DNA of 64,000 nt from Dryocosmus kuriphilus (taxonomy: Eukaryota; Arthropoda; Insecta; Hymenoptera; Cynipidae), in contig CM076190.1 of the NCBI GenBank assembly GCA_038277395.1, forward strand, positions 229,682,082 through 229,746,081, in the 5' to 3' direction. The translations under genes and the position numbers were made by a program. The stretch's first letter is position 1, and each line of letters begins with the position of its first letter. The notes below the pieces were generated by a model. The model saw only the letters and a list, made by a program, of their open reading frames with translations, did not search any database and was not told the origin of the DNA. Shown here one piece after another: positions 12,151-23,400 of the stretch.

Positions 12151-12409
12151 AAAAATTGTCTATAAGAAATACATGACGATCGCTTGAAACGAATGATTTT
12201 GAATACTCATGGGCCCTGGTGAAGGGCTTTGCCTAGTGAATATGGATTGGATTTGCGTACGAATCCCCATATGGCTGTGCGAAACTGTCCATCAGGGGGG
12301 ATTGTCAGAGGGATTGGTCAGCAACCTGGTTCGAAGAGGTGTTGTGGGACGAGTGTGTTGTTTGAATGAGCAGCATACGACTTCTGGATCGATCTATAAC
12401 ACAGTCCCA

Positions 12410-12880
12410 CAAAAAAAAAAAAAATTTCTGTGCACGTGACCAGACCACCATATCTATATGTTTTTTTTTGGGGTCGCTGAGTCCGAATCCGGGGTCCTTT
12501 TTTCTCCATCAGGTCAGGGTCAGGGTCATTTCAAGGTTAAATGAAGATTATTCCACGAATGTGGACCAAGATGCCGTTTTTGTATGTTTTTGAGGTCCAT
12601 GAATACGAATTCGAGATCTCTTTGTCTATATCAGGTCAGGGTCAAGGCTAGTTGAAGGTTAAATCGAGGAAAAATCCTGTGAACAGACACAATTACTACA
12701 TCTATACGTTTTTTGGGTCGCTGAGTTCGAATCCGGGGTCCGTTTTTCTCCATCAGGTAAGGGTCAAGGTCATTTCAAGGATAAATCGAGGAAAACCCCT
12801 GTGAACAGACACAACTACCACACGTCTACGTTTTTAGGGTCGCTGAGTAAACAGAGACAGACATTATAACTATATGTATC
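12410..12880 (+). repeat. Left arm: about two units of the ~240-bp satellite
   Basis: Repeated blocks include 'tcgctgagt-cgaatccggggtcc', 'caggtcagggtcaaggtca' and 'cctgtgaacagacacaa'. They are the reverse complement of the units at 15350-16590. Each unit has two related halves, one ending in the accttgaa/ttcaaggt block and the other in the 'aaaacatacaaaaacggcat' block as read on the plus strand of the right arm. Confidence 0.8.
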
Positions 12881-12914
12881 ATCGATTTAGAAAATATCGA
12901 GAACCTTCATTTAT

Positions 12915-14790
12915 CTATTGTTTTGTATGGTATCTTACTCTTTTCTTTTCAAATGATCGTACAAGTGACTCTCTTTTACGCTTGAATCCTTTTTTATTAC
13001 TTTCTCTCTTCAATGACCACCAGTAATCAGCAATCATGTTCACATCCCACCGTCCTTGATATCTTTTTTCCATTTTCTTGATATCTTGGTGGAACCTCTC
13101 TCCCTGCTCCTCACTGAATTCCCCTAGATTCTGTGGAAAGTAATCTATATGTGAATGCAAATAATGTAATTTTGAATTCATCAAACATCCTAGTTCCTTA
13201 TAATTTTCCAACATTCGATCCACTATCACCTTGTACTCTACGCTTGTATTATTCCCAAGAAAATTTTGTACAACTTCTTTAAAACTGACCCATGCTGCTC
13301 TTTCTTTGTCAGTCATTACAAGAACGAACTCATTATCTTTTAACAATTCACGTATTTGAGTTCCATCAAAGATACCTTCATTAATTTTTGCATCACTGAG
13401 TTTAGGGAATTTTTTCTTCAAATATTTCAAGCACTCTCCTTCTTTATTTAAGTCTTTTACATATTGCTTCATCAAGCCGAGTTTGATGTGGGGGGTGGAG
13501 CAATACCTTACTGCGATCAACCAGTGTTTCGCGTACAATGTTAGCAGAACCACCCTCGAAGGAGGCTCTGTTCGGCCATATCTTTGTTATATAGTGCTTC
13601 TTGCGAACTCTGCTGTCCCATAAGCACAAAAAACAAGGATATTTCGTATTTCCAGATTGTTTTCTTAACAGTATAGTTAAAATCTTAAGATCTCCGCAAA
13701 TAAGCTAGTTATTCTCAGAATATTTTATTGTCTCTAAAATAAATTTCATCGTACTATATTCTTCTTTTAGTACGGTTGAATGAGCTATGGGAATTGAAGC
13801 AAAAACATTAGTGTTATGAAATAATACTGCCTTCAGACTTGTAGTGGAGGAGTCTATAAATAGTCTCCATTCATTGTCCTTATAGATTCCTATCTGGAAC
13901 TCATTCATTAACCCTTCCACATTATTGAAATACACTAATGAAGGTTCCCCTATCATCGTAAAATATTTTCTACAGTTTTCCTCCCGGTTTCGGTAATATG
14001 ATGCCTTTTGAGAGCCAGTTGTTACCTTTCATGTATGAAGCTGAATATTCCGCTCTATCTTTAGGTAAGTAAAGTTCCCTTACAAGGTCATTGCATTCTT
14101 TTTGATCTATGATTTTTGGAGCTTTGTCTTGATCATTAGTAGCATAGTATTCACTACTTGTACTCATATTTCCATCATCTGACGTATATTTATCTCCATC
14201 TTTATATTCATCTTCTACAGCGTCACTAATATCGCTTGCATCATTTGTTGACATACTTTCCATCGAATCTATTGAATTGTCGCTTTCATCGTCAATATCA
14301 ATATTTTCCTCTACTCGTCTTACTAACGTTGAAACTTCAGGATATTTGATACTCTGAATATTTTTTTTTTTAATTCCTGTCACTTTTGTCAAACATATAT
14401 AACAGTTTGCTGCGCATGATGGCTCTTCCCAATATGCAGGTTTTACAAACTTTAATTTTTCAGGCTTTTTTTCGGAATCATATCTGGTCATCATCATGTA
14501 ACAAGCACTACATATCTGGCGTGGTATCCATTTTTTATCTTGGTTATAAATATCGAATCCAAAACAGTTGTTGTAACTATTTTTAATTTTATCGGATATT
14601 TGTCTTCGGTCAGCTGATAGGTGATACTTAGCACATACGTAACAAAATGCATCAACATTTTTGTTACAGTAGTGTCCAGATGAAGAACTTGCTACATTTG
14701 TTTTTAATGAAGACCCTGAAGTCTGTTTATTTGAAGTATTTGAAGTTGTGTTATGTTTGTTTTATTTAGGTCTCATAGTATATTTACATG
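12915..14790 (-). pseudogene. Decayed gene of the 4.2-kb element, arthropod TE-associated family
   Basis: Reading the minus strand: a cysteine-containing N-terminus (HYCNKNVDAFCYVCAKYH, then PRQICSACY and CAANCYICL); an acidic serine-rich linker (DESDNSIDSMESMSTNDASD); NDLVRELYLPKDRAEY; EWRLFIDSSTTSLKAVLFHN; YPCFLCLWDSR; LLHPPH..KLGLMKQYV; and finally LHYLHSHIDYFPQNLG, EEQGERFHQDIKKMEKRYQG and ADYWWSLKRE, ending at 12915. I recognise this as a family present in many copies in arthropod genomes without a function I can name. The context, a single gene inside inverted termini, suggests it serves mobility. Frameshifts near 13960 and 13500 and a stop after ETIKYSENN break it. The last 212 codons (13553-12915) are intact. 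Confidence 0.7.
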
Positions 14791-14804
14791 ACTACCCACG
14801 CGTT

Positions 14805-15105
14805 AGGGATACTGGTCCGATCGCAGGTGAGTCCACCGTCCTGAGGGTGATAACTCTCATACCTCCTCATGTCTAAGTATGAGAGCTTTCTGACTTCGAC
14901 TAGGACAATGTCTACTCGTCGTCAGACACACTACGGCTTCATTCGCACACCCTGCCCCCCCCCCCCCCCCCCCCCCCCCGAAAGGCAGCACGCCACGCTG
15001 GCTTCGATACCACATGAGACTGGAAAGCGAATCATTCTGCACATCTCCTTTCGAAGCAGTTGTCATCGTCCGAGTATCCCTCGCGGTAGCAAGATGTGAA
15101 GAATT
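14805..15105 (-). repeat. Fragment of the RTE-like LINE 5' UTR with a 25-base C run
   Basis: The stretch resembles the 5' UTR of LINE A (8340-8650), with blocks 'cgcaggtgagtccaccgtc', 'ataactctcatacctcct' and 'gtcgtcagacacacta'. The tract 14955-14979 is 25 consecutive C, placed where the LINE reads 'caccctgcaaggca'. A fragment containing only the 5' part is unusual for LINEs, which normally lose 5' sequence. Confidence 0.65.
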
Positions 15106-15349
15106 CAAGTATCACCACGCAGATGTAGTGTTAGTTTAGAAACTGTAATTGGGCTCACCAATGTTGCTATATTACATCCTTTAGCGCAGAGATATTCGTT
15201 CAGTCAGAATATAAAAATGACATTCTATAAAACTGAGGATAAATTAAATGTCTGTTCTCCGTATCACGTTAAAATAGAAGTCTTGAAGTATAGAAAAGGA
15301 AACCAATATATCCAATTTTATTTTACATCCCTATCATACGACGTATTCA

Positions 15350-16590
15350 ATGTTATTGGCTTTTAAGTTTTTTCCTCGATTCGACCTTGAGAGGACCTTG
15401 ATCCAGACCTGGTGAAGACCAACAGACTTCGGATTCGCACCCAGGGACATCAAAAACATACAAAATGGCATCTTGGCCCACGTTCGTGAAATAATCGTCA
15501 TTTGATCGTGAAATGATCTTGACCTGATGGAAAAAACGGACCCCGGATTCAGACTCAGCGACCCCAAAAACGTATAGATGTAGTAATTGTGTCTGTTCAC
15601 AGGTATTTTCCTCGATTTAACCTTGAAATGACCTTGAACCTGACCTGATGGAGACAAACAGACCTCAAGTTCGGACTCAGGGACCCCAAAAACATACAAA
15701 AACGGCATCTTGGCCCACATTCGTGGAATAATATTGATTTGACCTTGAAATGATCTTGACCCTGATCTGATGATGGAAAAAACGGACCCCGGATTCGGAT
15801 TTAGCGACCCCAAAAACATATAGATGTAGTAATTGTGTATGTTCACAGGTTTTTTCCTCGATTTAACCTTGAAATGACCTTGACCCTGACCTGATGGGGA
15901 CGAACAGACCTCAAATTCGGACTCATGGACCCCAAAAACATACAAAAACGGCATCTTGGCCTACATTCGTGGAATAATATTGATTTGACCTTGAAACGAT
16001 CTTGACCCTGACCTGATGGAGAAAAATAGACCCCGGATTCGGACTCAGTGACCCCAAAAACGTATAGATGTAGTAATTGTGTCTGTTCACAGGTTTTTTC
16101 CTCGATTTAACCTTGAAATGACCTTGACCCTGACCTGATGTAGACAAACAGACCTCAAATTCGGACTCATGGACCCCAAAAACATACAAAAACGGCATCT
16201 TGGCCCACATTCGTGGAATAATATTGATTTGACCTTGAAACGATCTTGACCCTTATCTGATGGAAAAAACGGACCCCGGATTCGGATTTAGCGACACCAA
16301 AAACGTATAGATGTAGTAATTGTGTCTGTTCACAATTTTTTTCCTCGATTTAACCTTGAAATGACCTTGACCCTGACCTGATGGAGACAAACAGACCTCA
16401 AATTCGGACTCATGGACTCCAAAAACATACAAAAACGGCATCTTGGCCCACATTCGTAGAATAATATTGATTTGGCCTTGAAACGACTTTGACCCTGACC
16501 TGATAAAGAAAAACGGACCCCGGATTCGGACTCAGCGACCCGAAAAACATATAGATATGGTGGTCTGGTCATGTGCACAGAAATTTTTTT
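15350..16590 (-). repeat. Right arm: about five units of the ~240-bp satellite
   Basis: Units recur with phrases such as 'ggcatcttggcccacattcg', 'ggaccccggattcgga', 'cctcgatttaaccttgaaat' and 'gaccttgaccctgacctgat'. All frames of the minus strand stay open over long distances (for example 15954-15334) because the unit length preserves frame, so the apparent protein (MPFLYVFGV..ESE repeats) is a by-product. Every unit carries TGACCTTGA (TCAAGGTCA on the other strand) one or two times. Confidence 0.85.
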
Positions 16591-16829
16591 TTTTTGTGGG
16601 GCTGTGTAATCTACAACTTCTAATACGTACTCCATTCCTTCCATAATCATACAAACCTAATCCCTGGTACTCGTAATGTAACGAGCCTAGAAATGAGAGA
16701 GTCTACACTTACCCCGAAAGGGAAGCGGTTTCATGGTTTGAAAACTGTGTTTGAATAAAATGAAATTGGAGAAGATTACAGATATAAAAAACTACTTCTG
16801 ATCAAAAAATCGCTTTACTAAAAGCCCAT

Positions 16830-16885
16830 AACGTACGTGTATCTAACGTTTCAGAGCTTATGTAGCTCCTCATCAGGGATCGTCA
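16830..16885 (-). ncRNA. Hammerhead-ribozyme-like motif near PLE copy 2
   Basis: On the minus strand CTGATGAG (16876-16869) is followed by a 5-bp helix GAGCT-ACATA-AGCTC and then GAAAC (16852-16848), the conserved core in correct order and spacing. After GAAAC, ACGT...ACGT could form a short stem III with a purine at the cleavage position. Stem I pairing is poor. Such ribozymes are known in the terminal repeats of Penelope-like elements, and an RT fragment of that class lies 250 bases away on the other strand. Activity is untested. Confidence 0.45.
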
Positions 16886-17125
16886 TTGTTGAGTTATCAA
16901 TATAAAATTCCTCAACTATTTTAAGTTGTAAACTCTGATAGTCGGATTCTCATTCTATCTAGAAATTCTGTGGAAAATTTAGACTAATAATAAAATATAA
17001 TAATACATAGTTTGCTGTTTTTGGATTATGAATATATATTTTTTTATTTATTAGAGATTAAAGTAACACACAAATTAAAAATTCTATCATTTTCAAAGAA
17101 ATTATTATCAAAAAAAAACAGTTCC

Positions 17126-17690
17126 CTCAAATCATATTATGACTTCATTTGATGTCATCTCATTATTTACTAATGTTTCAGTAGAATTGGTTTTAGAAAG
17201 TATGCAGAATAAATGTAAATATATTAGTAACTGCACAAAATTAACATTAAATGATTTTGAAAAAGGAATAGCATGCTTAATGCAACAAACGTATGTTCAG
17301 TTTGATAAAGAATCGTACAAAAAAATACATAACACCAATCCATTGGACATTGGAGGTATTTGGCCTGAATTAGAACGTTTTTTGGACGTTCTAAAAACAT
17401 CTTTTAAACCTTACGTCTTGAAAACGTCTTTAGGACATTATAAAAATATCTTAAAATTTCATGCCCGCTGGAAATGGGTTCATCTAATTCACCTATACTT
17501 GCAGATATAGTTATCGAGGATCTTGAAGAAAATATTTTTTAAAAAACCTAATTTCAAAATAAACATATATTTTCGTTAGGTTGACAACACTTTATTGATT
17601 ATCCCAAAAAACAAATTAAATTATATTTTATAAATGTTTAGCTCTTACCATTCCTTCAAGTTATAAGCAATGATGATATACTAATGTATA
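17126..17690 (+). pseudogene. Penelope-like RT fragment (copy 2)
   Basis: SFDVISLFTNVSVELVLESM is RT motif A with its following helix. MQQTYVQFDKESYKKIHNT follows; then, after an inserted ~120 bases, EMGSSNSPILADIVIEDLEE (motif B region); then VDNTLLIIPKNKLN (motif C, normally YVDDTLLI) at about 17580. Stops after ENIF and around the motif C region show decay. The N-terminus and the GIY-YIG domain are not found. The inserted piece (17340-17460) contains 'gacgttctaaaaac' and 'gaaaacgtctttagg', related in inverted fashion. Confidence 0.75.
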
Positions 17691-18121
17691 AAAATACAAT
17701 GCATTGTCTTCTCGTGCATCTCCCAAAGCTTCAGTCCGATATTTTATTTGGAAAACAGTTCAGGGGTTTAAAAAGAAAAAAATATATATGTCCTAAAAGT
17801 TGAGATTGCTCATACATGTATTTTTGTGCTTTACCTGCCCTTAAGTTGTTCGGGCTTTTAAGTTTTTTTCTCAACTTTACGATTTTTTTTCCAAGAACAC
17901 CAGTTTTCGGTGACGAAATTATAATTTCGAATTTTTTCAAAGTTTGAACGTTGAGACTTCAATGGGCACATAGACGGTCACGATTTAATTCTAATATCGT
18001 TTGATTTTACGATCGTCATTCACCCACCACCATTCTACGGCTTTCACTAGAATCTATTAAAACTGCCACACGACAGACATTAACGCAGTTGTGTACAAAT
18101 TAATTTTTCTTTCCGCAATAA

Positions 18122-20931
18122 ATAGGTGGGCTCTATCAAGCCGAGACACAGCGTGTATCCACCTAGAAACACTATTCGAAACAAAACTAAAATTTCTGTA
18201 AGGGGAAAATCCTGCTGCCCCATTGGACACCACAGCGATGACGCTGCCCACAAGGGATGTGTGGAATGATTCGTCTGTAGGGTCAACGTGTTATTGACGC
18301 CAGTGTGGTGCACTGCCTTGCAGTGGGACGTTAGGATACGAGGCATAAACCGTAATGTGTCTGACGATAAGTAGTCCTTTTTAAAGTCGGAAAGCTCCCA
18401 TGCTCAGTCCTAGGGAGGTATGGGAGTTATCACTCCTGGGACGATAGATTCACCTGCGATCAGAACAGGTTCTCTAACGTACGTACTTTTTAAGCACTAT
18501 CATGGCTAACTTCCAAAAACAAACAAGTACAATAAAACATCTTAAGGCGGGAACCCTGAACGTACGTCACCTAAATGCTGGTGGATTTAGCGAATTCATT
18601 GAGATAGCAAAGAGACACGATTTGGATATAATAGCACTGCAAGAAACCTGCCGGCCGAGCGAGAATGCATCAATTTCTAAGGATAACTACACGCTTCACT
18701 ATGGGGGAGCTGAATGGCGCATACTTGGGACCGGGTTTCTTATTAATAAATGAATTTCGCAAACGGTTATCGCATGCAATTCATTAACGACCGGTTACCA
18801 TATATTGTATCAAAGGCTAATTTCTGAAACAGGTGCTAATCAACGTGCACTGCATTACCAAGGACAAAGACGAAAATACTAAAGATCTTTTTTACGAAAG
18901 AATCGAACAAGTTTTTGCCACGTTCTCGAAGTTTGAGGCGAAAATAGTCGGAACAGAACCGATGTATAGGCCTACAATAGGGTCAGAAAGCTTACATTCT
19001 CGATGTAAGATCGCACAGGGGAGCAAGTTTAAGTTCAGACCAATTTCTGGTGATAGTGAAACTAAGATCGAGACCAGCGTCAAATATGAAAATTAGCCCC
19101 CCAGAGCCAACAGTTCGTTTCGATATAGATAGGTTTAAAATACCAACAGAAACATTGAATTATCAAGTAAAGATTTCTAATAGTTTCAATGCTCTTCAAA
19201 AACAGAGAGAAGATAACGATCATTGTCGATCATTGTGAGGAGGACCCTGAAACACTGCGGGGAAATATGAAAGAGGCGATAATGGCAGCCGCAAAAAGTA
19301 CTATAGGTCTTACAAAAGTAAGCAAAAGCAAACCGGATTAGACGAAGAGTGCAGAATATGGTTTGAAAAGCGAACAGAGGCCAAACTAATCAGTTTACAA
19401 AATAAGTGCGACCAAACTCATGGGAAGTATCTTGAGATTAGTAAAAGTACAAATATATTTTACAGATCCAAGAAAAGGGAGTGGGAAAAAAAATAAAATG
19501 CTAGCAATAGACACGCATAATAAAAAAATGACCCACGTGAGAATCGCAGGGGAATCAATTTTATAAGGAAAGGCTTTCAAAGCAGAACGGAAGTAATGAG
19601 GGACGATAATGGCCATTTAGTAGCTATAGAACGTACACGAAGCCCCCGTTGAAGTTAATCTCGGTGAAGTCCAACTGCTGATCTATTAATTGATGGGCCT
19701 ACTGATAAAGAAATAGAAGTGTCTGTAAAGAAGTTGAAAAATAGCAAAGCCGCGCACATTGACCCACTATCGTCTGGACTAGTTAAAAATGGTGGCCGTC
19801 GCATCACAAGGCAAATTTGTAAATTAAGACGCACCATCTGGAAAACAGAAAGCATACCGGAGGATTGGAATATCTCTATTATTATACCCGTTTTTACCAA
19901 AAAAAAAGGCGATAAAACGCAATGTAACAAATATCGGGGAATTTCACTTGTGCCTTCGTGCTGTAAGATCCTGTCTAATGTAATTTTCAGTAGACTGACC
20001 TCTTTTGCTAAGGAAATCATTGGGGATTACCAGTGCAGATTGTGTCGAATCCGGTATACAAGCCATCAAATGTTTAAAATTATATAACTGTTAGAAAAGA
20101 AATGAGAATTTAGTGAAGCAATGCAACAGCTACTTATCAACTTCAAAAAAACTTACGACTCTATTATACGCGCACGAATGTATTGGATTCTAGAGTTCTT
20201 GGTTTTACCAAGGTTAGACTTATCGAAGTTTGGTTGAACAGCAGTAGGGGTAGAATACGCGTAAACGGAAGCTTAACTGAAGAGTTTTTGATCCATGATG
20301 GCCTGAAACGGGCGATGCGCTTTCGTGCATCCTTTTCAACTAATTTTAGAATACGTGGTCATAAAAGTACAAAAGAGTCCGTCCGGTGCTACCCTCAATT
20401 GGATAATACAAACTCTGGCATATGCGGATGTTCTCGACTTACTCGGGGATGATAAAGAAACGGTAGCTGAAAGTGCAGAAATATTGGTCACAAAAGCCAA
20501 GAAAATAGGTTTAGAAGTTAGCGAATCAAAGGCAAAATATTTGATCATCGACAAATCAGAACAAAACCAAAAAGTCCAAAAAAAAAGGAACAAAGAGGCT
20601 GGTGAACGGAGAAAATGCGTAATGATGAGCTGTATCCTCTCTACGTGTCAGTAGATATTAATAGAGTAACGAAAGCACGAAAATTAAGCCGGACGTGACA
20701 TGTAGCAAGATGGGCAACGAAAGAACGGTGGCGCAAGCTTTAAGAGGGAAACCGATTAGTAAGAGACTTCCAGGCAGACCGAGAAACAGATGAGAGACAA
20801 ACGTAAGGGACGAGCTAAAAGAGCAAGGACACGATTATTTAAGCTGGGTGGAGGATGCACACGATAGAGGTACGTGACGGTTTCAGGTACCCGAGGCAAT
20901 GAAATTACAAGTTCGCAAAGCTACACTATAA

Positions 20932-20967
<36 letters not shown>
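18122..20967 (+). mobile_element. RTE-like LINE copy B
   Basis: The 5' UTR starts inside the full-length sequence (matching from position 37508 of copy C), followed by the ORF and a 3' tail of (AAT)n at 20931-20967, the kind of microsatellite tail usual in RTE elements. The endonuclease N-terminus is open at 18502-18753 (LKAGTLNVRHLNAGG, IIALQETCRPSE). Later pieces in shifted frames include GLVKNGGRRITRQICKLRRT, NKYRGISLVPSCCKIL, SRLTSFAKEIIGDYQC and YADVLDLLGDDKETVAE (YADD degraded to YADV). GRPRNR survives only partly. Many frameshifts; inactive. Confidence 0.85.
20931..20967 (+). repeat. (AAT)n tail of LINE copy B
   Basis: About twelve AAT units directly after the last coding block of the LINE. 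It is treated as the element's 3' tail rather than an independent microsatellite. Confidence 0.8.
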
Positions 20968-20968
<1 letters not shown>

Positions 20969-22920
20969 GTAAATACTTTTTATCTGAAATTGATCATCAA
21001 TGAATCTGCAACAGTTTGATCGACTGGGGTATACTGTGATAAATTTGTTTATACGATAAAGGTTCTAAGTTCTCTAAATACGCTATGAATGTTCCGTCCA
21101 AGCCTAAATGAGAACCAAAGCTATAACTGTCTCTGCCCGAGGCTCAGAGACAAAAATATATCTAGCTTCGTTTACCTTCAGTGAATTGGAGCAAACTGAC
21201 AATTTTGCAGCTGTCTCTCGCTTTTCATATAGTGGTAAGAAATAAGCTATAGTTCATTTACTCTAGTCTAATCTATTTCATAGGAGATTATAAGCAAGTA
21301 CAATGTTTCATTTGCATTGTTTGTTAGCGTTTCTACGTTCTACCCCAATATATTTACATCCAGCGTGACGTAATAGATGACGTCAGTATTATTCTCCTAG
21401 CCTGAGCGAAACTTCCAACAAAATACATTCAACTTTTAACCGTTCAAAAATGTATCTGCAACACATTTAATTTTTGTTTCCTTTATGCTACGAAAGCGCA
21501 AACGTTGTGATGCCGCCATTTTATGGGACATCACAAAGTTCGTATTATATAGATTTTTCGAATTTGTTTTGACTCGAAGATTTCGTTCTAGAAATATAAG
21601 AAATAAGGGAAAGCACCGGCTGATACAGACGGTAGATTCGGCACTCCTTAGCATTTTAATTTAGACCTAATTTAGATTTAACGTATTTTGGCTATTCATT
21701 CTGTTATATATATTCGCCTCGACCTCCGGGTCCCACTAAAACAACCCCGAAAATTGAGCTGAGAGCGTCCGCAACACCGCCCCCTTGGTTGCGTCATCGA
21801 CTAGGGTTCGTCGTCACCTCCAGTTCAGCGAGGCTTTTACTGTCATGTGACCTCCACCCGTCTCTTCCCTCCAACGCAGATGTTTTTTTTGAGTTTTGAT
21901 GCTTCCGACTTCAAAGGTACCAGGTGGATTTCCCGTTGAAGAAGAAGGGAGCTGATTTTGAGGTCCAAGATACCAGGCAAGTTCCTGTTGAGGGCATATT
22001 CATAGTATTTTGAGGTCCAAGATACAAGGCAAGTTCCTGTTAAGGGCACAAATTTGGGTAGTCCCCCCTTAAATATTAAGGTGGGATGATTGGTAGTTCT
22101 CCCTGCAATATTGGTGTAGAATGATTTTGTCTGCCGAGTTTTTATTTTGTTTTCGAGGTCTGGGGGCATCACCAGCATGCAAAGGCAAGATTCCCGCTGC
22201 AGCAGACGATCGTAAGGAATCCAGCCGCCCCGTGTATTCACGATGCCTCTCCAGGAAACAAGGAGAGAACGCGAAACCCCGGACGTGGAAGCAGGATAGA
22301 GGCGGAAGGAAGGAAGTTCGCGAGGAGAAAAGACCAGGCGACGAGGCAGACCAATCAAGAGCGCGGATCATCAAGCGCGGGCTCTCTCTCTCTCTAACAC
22401 ATTAGATTCCCCCACTCTGTAGTTCCTCGTTTGCGTTTCGTCGCCCGTGTGGGCACTAGTTTCGAGCATTCTCAATCGTGTATTCTTGTGAACCCGACGT
22501 TCCGGCCGGTCGAGCTTTCTCGTTGACTATTGTATAGTAATTCAACTCTCTTTCGACGCTCACGGAAAGCAAGGTATTTGGAACTTTGATTTTTAACGGC
22601 CTAGCCTGGGATTTTTCGTGATTTCAGTAGAAATTTCAAAGTAGATTTTGTATTCCCTGGCTGGGCGGTTGACTACTTTAGTGATTATTGTATCGATTTC
22701 TTGTTGAATTGTATTTTGATTGTCCCGATTATGTCTCACTGATTTTCCCCGCTATGGAGTGCCGAAGGATGGAGCCTATTGCTCGAAATGTATTTTTCCC
22801 GTAGCCCTGAATATCTTTTGTATTATTTTCCGAACATGAGTCCCCTTTTGCTCCCGTTACGAACACGACCCCAACCTGTACAATTCGAACCCCTCGTAAT
22901 TTTCTTGAGCGCAATTACCT
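20968..22920. other. No recognisable gene; GC-richer unclassified stretch
   Basis: 20968-21830 is AT-rich with nothing I can assign. From 21840 to 22560 the sequence is less AT-rich, and 21960-22050 holds a local direct repeat ('ttgaggtccaagatac-aggcaagttcctgtt' occurs twice, 65 bases apart). An open minus-strand frame (22358-21843) matches nothing I know. This could be the untranslated end of an unidentified retroelement. Confidence 0.35.
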
Positions 22921-22929
22921 TCTTTCTGG

Positions 22930-23400
22930 AGTTAATTCGATCCCTGTCCCAATTTTATTGAATTTTGTTGCGCTATCACGTTAATTCTGTCGAATCGAAT
23001 TCCCCTCTCCTGTTTTATCGAGCCTAAATTACCGCAATATTAATTTCGTCAAATGAAGTCCCCCTTTTCCGTTTTATTGAACCTTATTCGCTGTAAAATT
23101 AATTCTGTGGAGTTGAGTTCCCTGTCCCAATTGTATTGAATTTTGTTGCGCTATCATGTTAATTCCGTCGAAACGAATTCCCCTCTCCCGTTTTATCGAG
23201 CCTAAATTACCGCAATATTAATTTTGTCAAATAAAGTTCCCCTTTTCCGTTTTATTGAACCTTATTTCGCTGTAAAATTAATTCCGTTGAGCTGGGTTCC
23301 CTTCCCCATTTTATCGAATCTTATCTGCTGCAATATTAATTTTGTTGAACCGAATTCACTCGTCCATTGTGTCGAAACCCCGTTTATTGTTCCCCAAGCC
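22930..23400. repeat. Degenerate tandem repeat, ~175-bp unit with ~60-bp sub-units
   Basis: The block 'tattgaattttgttgcgcta' ... 'cgaattcccctctcc' ... 'tttatcgagcctaaattacc' ... 'ttccgttttattgaacctta' occurs at about 22955 and again at about 23132, with a partial third unit after 23290. Within a unit the pattern 'ttttat-ga-cc-aa-t...-ttaatt-gt-ga' recurs about every 60 bases. It looks non-coding. Confidence 0.7.

Larger units (their letters stand above)
12400..16606. mobile_element. 4.2-kb element with CACAG inverted ends and satellite-built arms
   Basis: The left end reads CACAGTCCCAC followed by 13-14 A and TTTCTGTGCAC. The right end is its inverted copy (GTGCACAGAAA, T run, GTGGGGCTGTG). 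The bases just outside are TAA on both sides (12397-12399 and 16607-16609), consistent with a 3-bp target duplication. CAC termini with a 2-4 bp duplication recall the CMC (CACTA/Mirage/Chapaev) group, but that is inference. Both arms consist of the same ~240-bp repeat in opposite orientation: about 0.5 kb on the left and 1.25 kb on the right. Between them lie one decayed gene (12915-14790, minus) and a LINE 5'-UTR-like fragment (14805-15105). Confidence 0.7.

Noticed and set aside
15334..15954. 206-codon minus-strand open frame with repeated MPFLYVFGV..ESE segments
   Set aside because: It runs entirely through the ~240-bp satellite; the unit length keeps frame, and the mirror array at 12410-12880 has the same words in opposite orientation. 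No gene-like start or context.
21843..22358. 171-codon minus-strand open frame
   Set aside because: No recognisable motif, a local direct repeat inside, and equally open frames on the other strand; probably chance in a GC-richer stretch.
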